Assembly: GCF_001411555.2 (NCBI RefSeq)
Contig: NC_049903.1
Coordinates: 20,937,234-21,001,233, forward strand
Direction: 5' to 3'
From: Juglans regia
Lineage: Eukaryota; Streptophyta; Magnoliopsida; Fagales; Juglandaceae
DNA: 64,000 bases
Shown here: positions 22,410 to 34,392 of the stretch, in pieces
Position numbering within the stretch: position 1 is the first letter of the stretch
How the letters are laid out: every line of letters starts with the position of its first letter
Translations under genes and position numbers: made by a program
Notes under the pieces: generated by a model
Told to the model about the DNA's origin: nothing
Seen by the model: the letters and a program-made list of their open reading frames with translations, nothing else
Databases searched by the model: none

Positions 22410-25358
22410 GATTTGTTATGAACATTACTAACCATGTTGGCTAATTCCTTCTTGTAACGTCCTATTTGCAAACATTGATGTATTTTCATGGCCTTAATTG
22501 ACTGGTTCACGCAGTGGGCAGAGTTGTAAATTACTATATTTTTTATGTTATATATATTTGTTATCTTAATTTTTGGTTGGAATAGAATTTCAGGTGTTGG
22601 TTTTATCACTTGATGGTCTATTGAGTAGAAAGCCTTCAATAGGTTTTAGTATTTGATTGTATTTGTATAATTGGTGGTTGGTGAGAAATAGCTTAGCTGT
22701 TGAAATTTATCATGCTAAAAAGTCTATTGCCATGAATAATATTCACAAAGAAAACAATTATCAGTTTCCATTTTCCATGAAGAAGTTTCATGGGCAAAAA
22801 GTTTTTTTTCCACCACCTAATTTCATGGAAAACGGTATTATTTCCTACCACATCGATACAAGATGGGACCTTATTTGCCACGAAAAAAAATGCTTTAACC
22901 GTCACGGATGTCATCGCGGGAAAAAGAATGTTTTTCACATGAACTTGTGGTTTGGTGGAGAAAGACTCTTTCTTCACTAGTTATATGCCACGAGCCTGCC
23001 ACGAACCAATTTGGTGGCAAAAAATGTTTTCCCACGACAGTCACTCTCGGGAAAAAGTAATATTTGTTGTAGTGAGTAACCATTTGGATGGTTAAAAAAT
23101 AATAAAAACGACATACAAAAAAAAAAGAAAAAAAAGAAAGAGAGAACAAAGAATACGTAAATGAAATAGGAAAAGACTTTGGATGTTATTATGTAATCTT
23201 AAGATATGCTAGTTTCGCGTACTTATTTTTAAAAATTGAATAAATATGAGACTCATATAATCTTTTTAATAGTTAGTTTCAAACTAGATAAAGAATGTAC
23301 AAATTATTTCAGGCCAACAAACTCACGGGAGTTCTGAAGGTTAAGAGAGGAGACAGTTTCAATGTCGTTATATTGTGCGGCAGTAGGAGCCAACATCAGG
23401 AGACCTCTACGGAAATATTGCAGCAAATGTTTTTTTCCAGCTACGAACAAATTGTCAAAAACACTAATTGTTTTCCCACGATTATCTATCATTATTGTGA
23501 GACTTCATGCGGTCATTTTTTAGAATTTTTGTGGCAAGTAAAATCGCTAGAAAAAATCAAGTATTTGCGAAAACTCAAAAAATCGGCACAAAAAGTTATT
23601 TGGGAGAGGGGGCTAGGAAACAATAGCGGCTATGATGTGATGAGAAGAATTCGCCAGAAATCGTTCTTTTAAGCAATTTTGGCTAATATTTCAAGTGACT
23701 TCAATCACTAAAAATGGTGGTTTTATTGTTGTAAAATTTTAAAAATCCCGCATGATATAATCCGATGAAAAGAAAATAAGACTTGAATGAGAAATATGTA
23801 TATATATATATTTACACATATATAGTCAATTAATTTGGAACTAAAGGAAACATATCAAATCATATTGTATATTATAATTAACTATTTCTTCCCCGACAGA
23901 CTAATTTAAAAGTATATTATTTTTTCTTTTCTGGTTAAATATATTACGAGTTGTTTTTCTTTTCTAGAGAGAAAACGTACTAGTTTCAAACTAAATAGAG
24001 AACGTAGAAATTATTTCATGTGAGATAAGCTCGCTTGTAATCTGTATTTTTGGCAACAAACCTCGCCAAGAATAATATTGATTTCCGGTGGTAATGTGTT
24101 GTCGCAAGTGTGTCTTTTCGACTACCAAAAAGTTGCCAGAAAAACTAATTTTATTTCTCAAGATTATTTTTGAGACTTTTTGCAACCACATTTTGGATTT
24201 TTTGTTTCGAGAAAAATTGCCAGAACAAGCCAAGCATTCGCATCAACCTAAAAAAAAATCATTGTCGCAAGAATTGTTTTTTTTTTGGGGCGGGGGGAGA
24301 TAACAATGAATATGTCGTGACAAGAAAACATCTTTGGAAATGGTTCTTTTCGTTGATTTTGCCAACAATTTTCAGCAACTTCAGTAGCGGGAAAAAGTAT
24401 TTTTTCTTTTATTCTAATTTCAAAAATCTTGCATGATTGTATATGTATGTATGTATATATATATATATGTATGTATGTCTTTCAAAACTAAAGCAAAACA
24501 AATCAAATCATATTATATCTTATAATTAATCGTTTCTTCCCAAATAGTCTAATTTAAAGGTATCTTATAATCAATAGGCAATATTGATTAATACTGCTGA
24601 AGATTTTCTTTGAATTGGACTTGTTGAATTATGATCATAATCATGATTACCTTCATTAACTTGACTTGGTGTACATAAATTAAGGGGCTGGATTGATTGT
24701 TATCGCGAAGGAAGACTACCAAAGGATAGATGCTTATCATACTTGTACACAAATTATCATTGTCATTTCTGAATTATTAATTTTGTTCTTGGAAAAAGCT
24801 AAATGTACTTAAGAACAACTTACAAAAAACTTACTTCTCCACCAGTGAATTATTGATATGCGGAAAATCAGGAAATTTGAAATTCAAAATTTGAATAAAA
24901 AAAAAAAAAACTAACAAAATGAGTTCCGTTAGTAAAATTGTCAGTATATGTAGCACTACTTTTTGTTCTTATCCAGATAGTTTGTAGGTAAGTGATAGGA
25001 GTAATGTAATATATAATATTTAAGAATAAATATGATAATAATTAAGTTAAATAAAAAGGCAAAACTAACATCTTTCGGTCACACTAGCACACATGAAATG
25101 CACATTATTTATTTCTAATATACCTACTATTTTGAATAAATTACTATTATTCTTATCGTCTTCATAACATACATATCTTTAAAGCAAGATAATATTTTTG
25201 GTGCAAAGCAACAGATTTATTCCTATTTAGATACGTCTTCTATTCTTGGGCTAAATGAATAGAGTAAAAAATAAATAAATAAAATTTCGGGACCCTTTAA
25301 CGGGGCATGTAGCATTCTCTTTCATTCTCTTTAAAAAAATAAAGTAGTGAGGAACAAG
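22410..25358. repeat. Tandem duplication, unit 1 (2.95 kb)
   Basis: It is collinear with 25359-27790: the opening GATTTGTTATGAACATTACT recurs at 25359 and similarity runs through to the TTCTATTCTTGGGCTAAA block near 25250 / 27760. Unit 1 contains an extra segment of about 450 bp (23324-23776) that unit 2 lacks. No protein-coding gene is recognisable; the longest open frames are read from repeat sequence. Confidence 0.85.
22700..23074 (+). mobile_element. CACTA-like 3' terminal fragment
   Basis: It ends TTTGTTGTAGTG (23063-23074), the form expected of a CACTA element's right end. It is preceded by repeated motifs of the type CCACGA, CGTGGG and GGGAAAA that alternate in orientation, as in subterminal regions. 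No matching CACTACAAC left end is seen upstream. A decayed copy lies at about 25650-26040 in the second duplication unit, where the end reads GTTGCT instead of GTAGTG. Confidence 0.5.
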
Positions 25359-27790
25359 GATTTGTTATGAACATTACTGACTATGTTGGCTAATTCCTTC
25401 TTGTAACGTCCTATTTGCAAACATTGATTTATTTTCATGGCCTTATTTGATTGGTTAACGCATTGGGCAGAGTTGTAAATTACTGCATTATTTATTATAT
25501 ATATATTGGTTATCTTAATTTTTGGTTGGAATAAAATTTCAGGTGTTGGTTTTATCACTTGATCGTCTATTGAGTAGAAAGCCTTCAATAAGTTTGAGTA
25601 TTTGATTGTATTTGTATCACTTGGTGGTTGGTGAGAAATAGTTTAGTTGTTGAAATCGATCATGCTAAAAAGTCTATTGCCATGAATAATATTCACGAAG
25701 AAAACAATTATCAGTTTCCATTTTCCACGAAGAAGTTTCATGGGCAAAAAGTTATTTTTCCACCATCTAATTTCTTGGAAAACAATATTATTTCCCACCA
25801 CATCAATACTAGATGGGACTTTATTTGCCACGAAGAAAAAAATGCTTTAACTGCCACGGATGTCTTCGCGGGAAAAAGAAGGTTTTCCCCATGAACTTGT
25901 GGTTTGGTGGAGAAAGACTCTTTCTTCACTAGTTATATGCCATGAGCCTCCCACGAACCAAATTTTTGGCAAAAAAGTTTTTCCCACTATATACTTTTTC
26001 CCACGACAATCACTCCTGAGAAAAATTAATATTTGTTGTTGCTAATAACCATTGGATGGTTAAAAAATAATAAAAAAGAGAAATAAAAAAAAAATAATAA
26101 TAAAGAAAGAAAGAAAGAAAGAGTGAACAAAGAATATGTAAATGAAATAGGAAAAGAATTTGGATGTTATTATGTAGTCTTAAGATATGCTAGTCTCACG
26201 TACTTATTTTTAAAAATTGAATAAATATGAGACCCATATAATTTTTTTTTTAATAGTTAGTTTCAAACTAGATAAAGAATGTACAAATTATTTCTGGCCA
26301 ACAAACTAAGACTTGAATGAGAAATATGTATATATATATTTACACATATATAGTCAATTAATTTGGAACTAAAGGAAACATATCAAATTATATTGTATCT
26401 TGTAAGTAACCATTTCTTCCCTGATAGACTAATTTAAAAGTATATTATTTTCTATTTTCTGGTTAAATATATTACGAGATGTTTTTCTTTTCTAGAGAAA
26501 AAACGTACTAGTTTCAAACTAAATAGAGAACGTAGAAATTACTTCATGTGAGCAAAGCTCGCTTGTAATCTGTATTTCTGGCAATAAACCTCGTCAGGAA
26601 TAATATAGATTTATGGTGGCAATGTGTTGTCGCAAGTGTTTCTTTTCAACTACCAAAAAATTGCAGGAAAAATAATTGTATTTTTCAAGATTATTTTTGG
26701 GACTTCTTGTAGCCACTTTTTGGATTTTTTGTTTCGAGAAAAATTGCCAGAACAAGCCAAGCATTTGCATCAACTTAAAAAAATAAACATTGACGCAAGA
26801 AATTTTTTTTTGGGTGGGGGACAACAATGAATATGTCGTGACAAGAAAATATCATTGGAAATGGTTCTTTTCGTCGATTTTGCCAACAATTTTCAGCAAC
26901 TTCAGTAGCGGGAAAAAGTATTTTTTCTTTTATTCTAATTTCAAAAATCTTGCATGATTGTATATGTATATGTGTATATATATATATATATATGTATGTC
27001 TTTCAGAATTAAAGGAAACAAATCAAATCATATTATATCTTATAATTAATCATTTCTTCCCAAATAGACTAATTTAAAGGTATCTTATAATCAACAGGCA
27101 ATAATGATTAACATTGCCGAAGATTGTGTTTGAATTGGATTTGTTGAATTATGATCATAATTATGATTACCTTCGTTTATTTGACTTGGTGTACATAAAT
27201 TAAGGGGCTGGATTGATTGTTATCGCGAAGGAAGACTATCAAATGATAGATGCTTATTATACTTGTACACAAATTATCATTATCATTTCTGAATTATTAA
27301 TTTTGTTATTGGAAAAAGCTAAATGTACTTAAGAACAACTTACAAAAAACTTACTTCTTCACCTGTGAATTATTGATATGCGGAAAATCAAGAAATTTGA
27401 AATTCAAAATTTGAATCTAAAAAAAAAAACTAACAAAATGAGTTCTGTAAATAAAATTGTCAGTATATGTTGCACTACTTTTTATTCTTTTCCAGATAGT
27501 TTTGTAGGTAGTGATAGGAGTAATGTAATATATAATTTTTAAGAATAAATAAATAAAAAGGCAAACTAACCTCTTTCTGTCACATTAGCACACATGGAAT
27601 GCACATTATTTATTTCTAATATACCCACTATTTTGAATAAATTACTATTATTCTTATCGTCTTCATAGCATACATATCTTTAAAGCAAGATAATATTTTT
27701 GGTGCAAAGCAACATATTTTATTCCTATTGAGACACGTCTTCTATTCTTGGGCTAAAGAGACACGTCTTCTATTCTCGGGCTAAATAAAT
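25359..27790. repeat. Tandem duplication, unit 2
   Basis: Copy of unit 1, offset by 2949 bp at its start. It lacks the 450-bp segment, with the junction at about 26306. It has a local doubling of the GACACGTCTTCTATTC block near 27735-27780. The terminal AATAAATAAATAAAAT and GGGACATGTAGCATTCTCTT block of unit 1 (25260-25330) recurs only at 29757-29820, so about 2 kb separates it from the rest of unit 2. Confidence 0.85.
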
Positions 27791-29756
27791 TTGAGTAAAT
27801 AATATTAAAAGTTGAGTAAATAAATACTAGAAAATATGAAATTTTGAAATTCAGACTTTTTGCAAGAACTTCAAAAATCAAGTATTTACAACAACTTCAA
27901 AAAATTGCGGCAAAAAGTTTTTTTTTTTGGGGGGGGAGGGGGGAGAGGGCACCGTACTAGTTTAAAAGTATTATGAGCTAAAGAGAAACCATTTTTTCGA
28001 ATACAAAAAAATAACCGAAAAAACTAGTTTTTTTCCCATAATTGTTTGCCATTGTTGTGGGACTTTTTCCGAACTTTTTTGGACTTTTCGTGGTGAGCAA
28101 AATACAGCAAAAATTTATTTGAGGGTGGAGACGACAATAGTGGCTAAGATGTGGTGACAAAACATGTAAATGGTTCTTTTTGGAGAGTTTTCCTACAATT
28201 TCCCATAGCAACAATAAATTTATTGAGGAAGAAATTTCTTATCAGTAAATATCCTGTTCGAATGTTTTATTAATCAATGGAACAGAAAATGACTTTCGTC
28301 AATATTTTGGGATGAAATTCAAATTTCATCATTAAAAGTCATTTCTTGGACAATTTTATTTCATCCTTATCAACCATTATTTCATAAACCAATGAATGTA
28401 TTTTGAGCTCTACCAGTACAATATTTTTTTTTGTGACTGGTCTGGTCTTCACTACTACTGATACTCTCTAAAGAAAAACATCCAAGAGACAGCAATAAGG
28501 ACTCAATCTCATCCTTCATAGAAAGACAAGACTCAACTTCTAGAGAAAAAAGTCCAAAAGGTGAACTCCTTTTTTTTTACTAAACAATAAGGAAAGTACT
28601 AAGATAGACGCAAAAAAGAACAGATTACATTTTGTACCAACTCCGATAAATTTTAAAATCTATGACAATGCATGAAGGCAACACGCTTTGTCTCTTTTTA
28701 GCCACAAAAATCATATCTGAAAGATTTTATGGTAGCGATTTCGGTAATCCGGCACATGTGGCTTGGAAGGAGACAAAGTGAGATAGCTTCATCTTTTTCC
28801 ACTGGATTTGCGCTTATATGCCTTCTCTAGGTAGTCCAGACTCAGAGCTGCTATTAACGTCGAATCAAACCCAAATCCCCTTGCATCAAGATTGGGGTTT
28901 AACGAAGCATCTCAATTAAAACAACAAGTATGATAAAGGTAAACATAATCATAAATCTATGCAACCAATTTTACAAACTACTATAATTATATTTGAAAAT
29001 AATGAATAAAATAGAAAATCTAGAATGATTGAACCCATAACAAATCAAATGTTTAGAATTAAGTTATATATTGAAGTCATTACAGGACATGCATTGCTCC
29101 ACCCGTTATAAGACTTACTAGACATGTAAATCATAATAATAGTAATAACAACAACAACAACAACAACAATAATAATAATAATAATAATGCTCTTATAAAA
29201 GAAAATAATTTCAAACAAAATAATTGTTAATTGTTTCAGAAAACTAAATGGATATAATTGTAATAGGAATGATAAAACATAAAAATAGAGTATTAATTTG
29301 AATTTTTAAAAAGTATAATGTTTTTTAAATGAAAGTAATATTAATTTAAAAAATCTGTTCAATATGATTCATTATTATGAGAAATAATATGAAATGATAT
29401 CCTAAAGTAATAAAATATTATTCTTTAAATTTAAAAATATTATTTTCTTTTTGGAACTGAAATATAATATTATTGTTCTTTTCAAATTTTTAATTGCAAT
29501 CCCGATCTTTGAAAGGATAAAAAATGTTTATAGTTCTTTTAATAATAATTTTAAAAATGTATTATATTGAATAATGTTAGATATAGTCATAGAGTGTGCA
29601 AACGATGAGTAATCTTAAAAAAAAAATGAATCCTTTATTAAAAGAATGGTGGATTTAGCTCAAGAGACTAAGTCACCAATAAGGCCAAATGACATTTTGT
29701 TTCATATATTTTTTTTTATACTGTTAAACATTTAAAAAATACTTCCTTAATAATTG
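27791..29756. other. Repeat-rich stretch, no gene seen
   Basis: 27842-28250 is a further copy of the sequence block seen at 23390-23760 (CAAGTATTTRCRA and GCGGCAAAAAGTT motifs, then a T/G run). 28250-29140 has no recognisable feature. 29142-29187 is an (AAC)n/(AAT)n microsatellite. The remainder is very AT-rich. Confidence 0.5.
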
Positions 29757-29820
29757 AGTAAAAAATAAATAAATAAAATTCCAGGACCTCCGCCATTGGG
29801 ACATGTAGCATTCTCTTTAA

Positions 29821-31476
29821 AAAATTAATTTTTTTATATAAGTCTCATTTTTTCGAATACTATTTTATGGTTCCAAATTGATTTTTAAATGTTATCAAAT
29901 TTTTTTAATAAACTTGTCATTGTAGTTAAATTTTTAAAATAGACTCTACTCGATCATCGAATGACCCAATGCCGCACTCAACTCAATTTTTTGCAAAGCG
30001 CACCGTTTAAAATGATCAGCAGAATTTTCAATCAGTTTCGAGTCCATTCCGAAAATCCCTAGTTCTCTCCTGCACAGCGAAATCAGCCAGTCCACTGCCC
30101 AGCCTGATAAGGATAAGGTCAAAACAGATTCAAACAACAAGTCCAACTCCAGTAAGTTCAAAGCAGATTCAAAAGAAATCAACTCCAAGTCCAACTCCAT
30201 CCCAAAGTATTCGGATACCACCGTCTCAAGCCCAAGTTTCTAGGAGATAACATTTATCATATTGAGAAAATCAAATCTTGTAACTGACTGATCTATCTTG
30301 TAAACTGTTTATTATATATATACAATCTCTCGTCAGCCATTAAAGGAAGAGAGCATAACCCAGCAAATCACCGTCTGTTTTACAGCCAACGTGTAACCGC
30401 AGCAGCGAGCACCTTCATAGAACCACCATGCAGCCGCTGCTACCTCCTTCAACCACCATCACCAAGACCCATATCGGCCTCCATCTTCGCTCACGTGGAA
30501 ACTGACGCGACCACCATAGCACCCGTGGCCAACCACCTTTGTGCATGACCCGCGCCACTGTAAATCTCCACCGAAGCCCAGCTGTTGCACGCCGCTTCAT
30601 CGTAGAAGCCCAACTCTAGTCGGCCACCGCTACTCTGCCCTGCACTTCCGTGCCGAGCCGCCGGTACGCTTTGGACGTGTAGGGCTCTGTTTTTGCACGC
30701 CAAAACAGGGGAAGCATCCCCACCGTGAGCCACCTCGTTAGCCCCCTCCACTTCGACGCCACTGCCATCAGAAGACACCGAAGGACGAGCCTCCACCTTC
30801 GGACGCTGCCCTGGTCGACGCCCAGCCCCAGACCGTCGCACGCCTCGCTGCCTCACGGTGAGTTTCCGTTCTCTCTCACACCTAGCTCCCTCTCGGTCCT
30901 CGCTCTTTCTACGTGAGGTCTCTCTCACTCTCTCTCTCTCATGCCCAGCTCGCCAGCGTATCCACCCCAACCGCTGTGCCCAGCCGCTTTCCGCCGCTCG
31001 AAACTTCTCTCGGTAAATTGTGCCTGTATGCGCACCCCTCTGACACCACGTCAGCACTTTGTTTTTTTTGTAAAATAAAAAAACGCAAAATGGAGGAAGA
31101 AGAAATGGAAAATAGACTTTTCATTTCTTTCTTTTTTTATCTCTTGATTTCAAACAAGCTTAGTTTTGGACTGGTTTCTCTCTTGCTTTCATTTCTTTTA
31201 CAGTTTCGTCCATCATCTCTTTGTTTCATTTCTTTACAGTTTCATCCATCATAAGTTACAGAATTTCATACCAACATGATGATCATGTTAGAAACCTTGC
31301 TGCATTTTTCTCACATGGTTTCTTTCCAAAAGAGACTTAGAAACATGTAAGAAAAGTAAGAAAATAATTTCAGTAGTCAAATAGAACAATGAAATAATCA
31401 GGAAAACTTGAGCACAATAATTCGACACATATGGTTAAACCACATACGTACATCGAAATAAAGAGAAATTAAACAT
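29821..31476. other. Non-coding stretch with a GC-rich centre
   Basis: 29821-30360 is AT-rich. 30250-30380 resembles the promoter and end of an LTR (TATATATATACAATC, then an AG-rich block and ACAGCC), but no partner LTR was found. 30380-31020 is markedly GC-rich for this window and ends in CT repeats. Open frames there (up to 188 codons on the minus strand) are rich in Arg, Gly and Ala and resemble no known domain, as expected from GC-rich DNA. I do not call them genes. Confidence 0.35.
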
Positions 31477-31809
31477 CATTCAATATCTGAATAGATGTCC
31501 GGAATGAAACCCATCTTTTTTGTCTTTCCAGATATCTGGCACCATATCATATATAGCATCCTTCTGTAGGTGAAGCCCATATTCCACCCCAAAGACATGG
31601 ACTCTGTTCTGTATTTGAAGCTAACTGAATCCTTGATCTTTCTTCACTCCTCTATCTCTCATTGATTTTCTAATTTTAGCAACATCCTTCCATCCCCAAC
31701 CTGAATATAGATTGGCAAGGGCTGAGTATGCCCCGCTGTTGTCAGGCTCAATAAGAACAAATCTTTCTGCCGCAACTTTTGCTAACTCCACATTTTTGTG
31801 AACCTTCAA
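31477..31809 (-). pseudogene. PPR protein fragment (E motifs and start of DYW)
   Basis: The frame from 31809 reads KVHKNVELAKVAAERFVLIE, then PDNSGAYSALANLYSGWGW and KDVAKIRKSMRDRGVKKDQG, the E/E+ region of PLS-class pentatricopeptide repeat proteins. A TAG follows where the family has W (FS-stop in place of SWIE). The same frame then continues RVHVFGVE and LHLQKDAIY, the beginning of the DYW region. A shift of frame leads to KKMGFIPDIYSDIE. No PPR repeats lie upstream. The family acts in organellar RNA editing; this copy is only the decayed C-terminal end. Confidence 0.8.
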
Positions 31810-33131
31810 CTTTTGCTAAATTCCTGAGAGAAAGGGCTTAGGGTTTGTTTTCATCGAGCGGAGGAGGAAGGGGAACACTGATCTTGAGGGGAGGAGGAAG
31901 AAATCTAATAGAGGGAAACCTATTAAATGGATCAAATCAATAAGAGCATCCATATCTTGTTGAACATCCCACATCAATAATATAAATTGTACGTCACATG
32001 GCCAGAGTCTCCGAACATTATATCAATAATATAAATTGTATGGCAAGCCACAGAAAGCTTCAGTTTCATGATTTCATCCTCAAGTGCATGCACTTCACTC
32101 AGCCTCATTCATCCCTGCTTATTACAAGTCTGTGAAATAGCATACAAACATTCCATCGTGGAGTTTAATGATGGACTAGACAAGGCTCAACACTTCAGAA
32201 TTCTTCAGTACATTTGAAATGTAAATTATTCAACGTTTCAGTTATAAGCGACTACAGTACACTATCATTACTCACCCTTTTCTTCTGTACAAGAGAAAAG
32301 GATGAAGAATAAAGAATCACAACAGTCTGCAACAATGGTTGTTTAACATCCCGAGCTTCAGCTGGTGAAGTGTCCAAATTGTGTGGTTAAGAGCATGCAA
32401 TTTCCTGTCATTATTAAGCACATCAGTAGTCATCATCAAAGTAAAGAAAACCCTTAGTGTTAGTAGACTAAACAAAGGGGGTAAGACTTTAAATTTCTTT
32501 AACCCTCTCCCTAGGATCCACTCTCCAATATACCCAGGGACATTACAAACTGGGCAAACTAACTTTAAATATATAGTGCAAAACTTCAAAATATAGTAAC
32601 TCCCAACCCACTTTCCCCTTCTTCTCATTCCCACCGCACCTCCTTAGCAACACATCATATTTTATACACTCCACTACAACACCCAGATCAGAAACTCTAG
32701 TCCAGAAAATCAACTCACCAAAATGATCTTCTTATTGATCAGATCAGAAGTCTCTTTAAATTGAAAGACACATTTAATCTGAAATTGGTTTCTATATATT
32801 TCCTAAATTGAAGGCCCGAAAAAAATAAAATAAATCATTGATGTAATCAACTGAGCATTTGAGACCCATAAATAAATACAAAAAAGTGATATGAATAAAA
32901 TCAACTGAGGATGATGGGAGTCAAGCACAGTGGATCAGAATGATACAAACCACGTCAAGCACAACAACCCCTTCATTAGAAATATAGAACAAAACATTGA
33001 TGTAAAAATACAAACCCTAGGCCCCTGAGACAGCAACCCTTCTGCTGGAAACCCAGTACCAAACCCTAACCCTAACACCTCATAATTAACCCACCTAATC
33101 AGATAAATCACCAAGTGTTTTTCCTTACCTT
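31810..33131. other. Non-coding stretch
   Basis: No recognisable protein domain appears on either strand. A short imperfect direct repeat (TATCAATAATATAAATTGTA) occurs twice around 31973-32040. Part of this may be intron of a minus-strand transcript starting near 33370. Confidence 0.35.
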
Positions 33132-33405
33132 GGATTAGTTTTTTTCGGTGCTTGTAGAGAAAGCTTCCACGATCCAACCACCACAGAGAGCGAGCAAGAG
33201 AGACTGAGTTAGAGAGTGAGAAACACAAAGAGAGAGTGCTGCGAGACAATTTTTTTCTGTTGGGTCTGTGAGAGAGATGCAAGAGACTAGAGAGAGAGCC
33301 CAGTCTGCAAGAGGCTTCAAGTTCGAGCGAGAGAGAAGAGAGACTGAGGGAGGCAGATGGTGAACAGTCCTATGCAAGAGAGAGAACGCCGTGTTATATA
33401 TCTTT
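33132..33405 (-). promoter_or_regulatory. Candidate TATA box and CT-rich 5' untranslated exon
   Basis: On the minus strand a TATA-like AGATATATAAC (about 33392-33402) is followed 30-40 bp later by a CT-rich leader of about 240 bp, typical of plant 5' untranslated regions. It ends AATCCAAG and then GTAAGG, a good donor, at 33132/33131. No downstream coding exon can be matched, unless the broken PPR fragment at 31477-31809 was once part of it. This is inference from composition and signals only. Confidence 0.3.
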
Positions 33406-33599
33406 GGCAAAAACGACCTCCTTTTTTGTGTGTAATTCGGGTATCGGTTAATAACTGTGTTTTTTAAACGGTTCGAGAATTTTTATTTCCAATTCAGAAA
33501 CTAAACGATTCGGACAATTTTGGGTCGGTAAAACGGAATTAATATTCGGCCGGCTTTTTTTGTTCAGTCCTATCCGAGAGTAATAAGGAAAAGATTTCA

Positions 33600-34252
33600 C
33601 CTTTATTTCTGTCTAGTTTGATCACCAGGATTAGCACAACCATACCACGAGGCTGAAACATTGTCTCTGCTATGTGAGATACTCTGTTTTGATGTGATGA
33701 TGATGCTCAGGTTATGTTATGTCAAAGTACTATGGGTTTTACTTGTCTTAAAACCATCGCTTTGGTACTTTTGAAAACATGTTTTGTTCTGCAAAATAAT
33801 TCTGAAAAATATTTTGTTCTGCATACTATACTTTGTAAATGCTCATGTTTGCACGCTAGCATATGTCATCTGCTTACTGAGTTGTTGATAACTCACCCCT
33901 TCTCTCCACAAAATTTTTCAGATATTTTGAATACTTCAACGGAGGTTCAAGAATAGGAAGCATGGTTTAAAGTTTTGTGAGCATAGTATTTTAAATACAA
34001 AGAGGGTACTTGTTATTGGATAATTTTTGTGAGCATAGCATAGTATTTGCTTTGTTGACTTAGTACTTTGGGAAGTTGGCATGTATTTTGAGACTTCGTT
34101 GTATTCTTAGTTCTTTATTTTGGGGTAAATGATTTAAAGTAATGAGGTCTATGAGTATATGAGGAATTTGACTTTATATTTGTACAATGAGATATGATTT
34201 TAAGTGTTAAGATGTAACTCTTTGACCCATCCGGGTCTGGGGCATTACACCA
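33600..34252 (-). mobile_element. Gypsy-type LTR remnant
   Basis: Read on the minus strand from 34250 it begins TGTAATGCCCCAGACCCGGA, with GGGTCAAAGAGTTAC after it. This closely parallels the plus-strand sequence starting at 47960. Shared blocks also include ATCTGAAAAATTTTG and GGGGTGAGTTATCAAC equivalents. No internal region accompanies it here. It ends about 140 bp upstream of the NAC start codon. Confidence 0.55.
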
Positions 34253-34297
34253 AGACTCCAAAAAAATCTGTAGAAGTGGACTGTCGCTAAGATTTAA

Positions 34298-34320
34298 AAT
34301 ATATTTATTTATAGAGAGAG
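34298..34320 (+). promoter_or_regulatory. TATA-like element upstream of the NAC gene
   Basis: AAATATATTTATTTATAGAG lies 75-95 bp before the ATG at 34393, at a plausible distance for a core promoter with a short leader. The sequence is AT-rich, so a chance match is possible. Confidence 0.3.
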
Positions 34321-34392
34321 AACGTCGTACGAGTTTAAAGTTATTTGACGTCTGCTGAAATTACTTGTTTTTTAGATAAGATATCTCGTGCT

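Noticed and set aside
30380..31060. Long open frames on both strands in the GC-rich block, up to 188 codons
   Set aside because: Composition (Arg/Gly/Ala-rich), overlap on both strands and lack of any domain point to chance frames in GC-rich DNA.
32660..32690. CCACTACAACACCC as a CACTA left end pairing with 23074
   Set aside because: Wrong order and orientation relative to the right end, and the similarity stops after CACTACAAC.
34345..34392. NAC start upstream at 34345
   Set aside because: That codon is TTG. The first in-frame ATG is at 34393.
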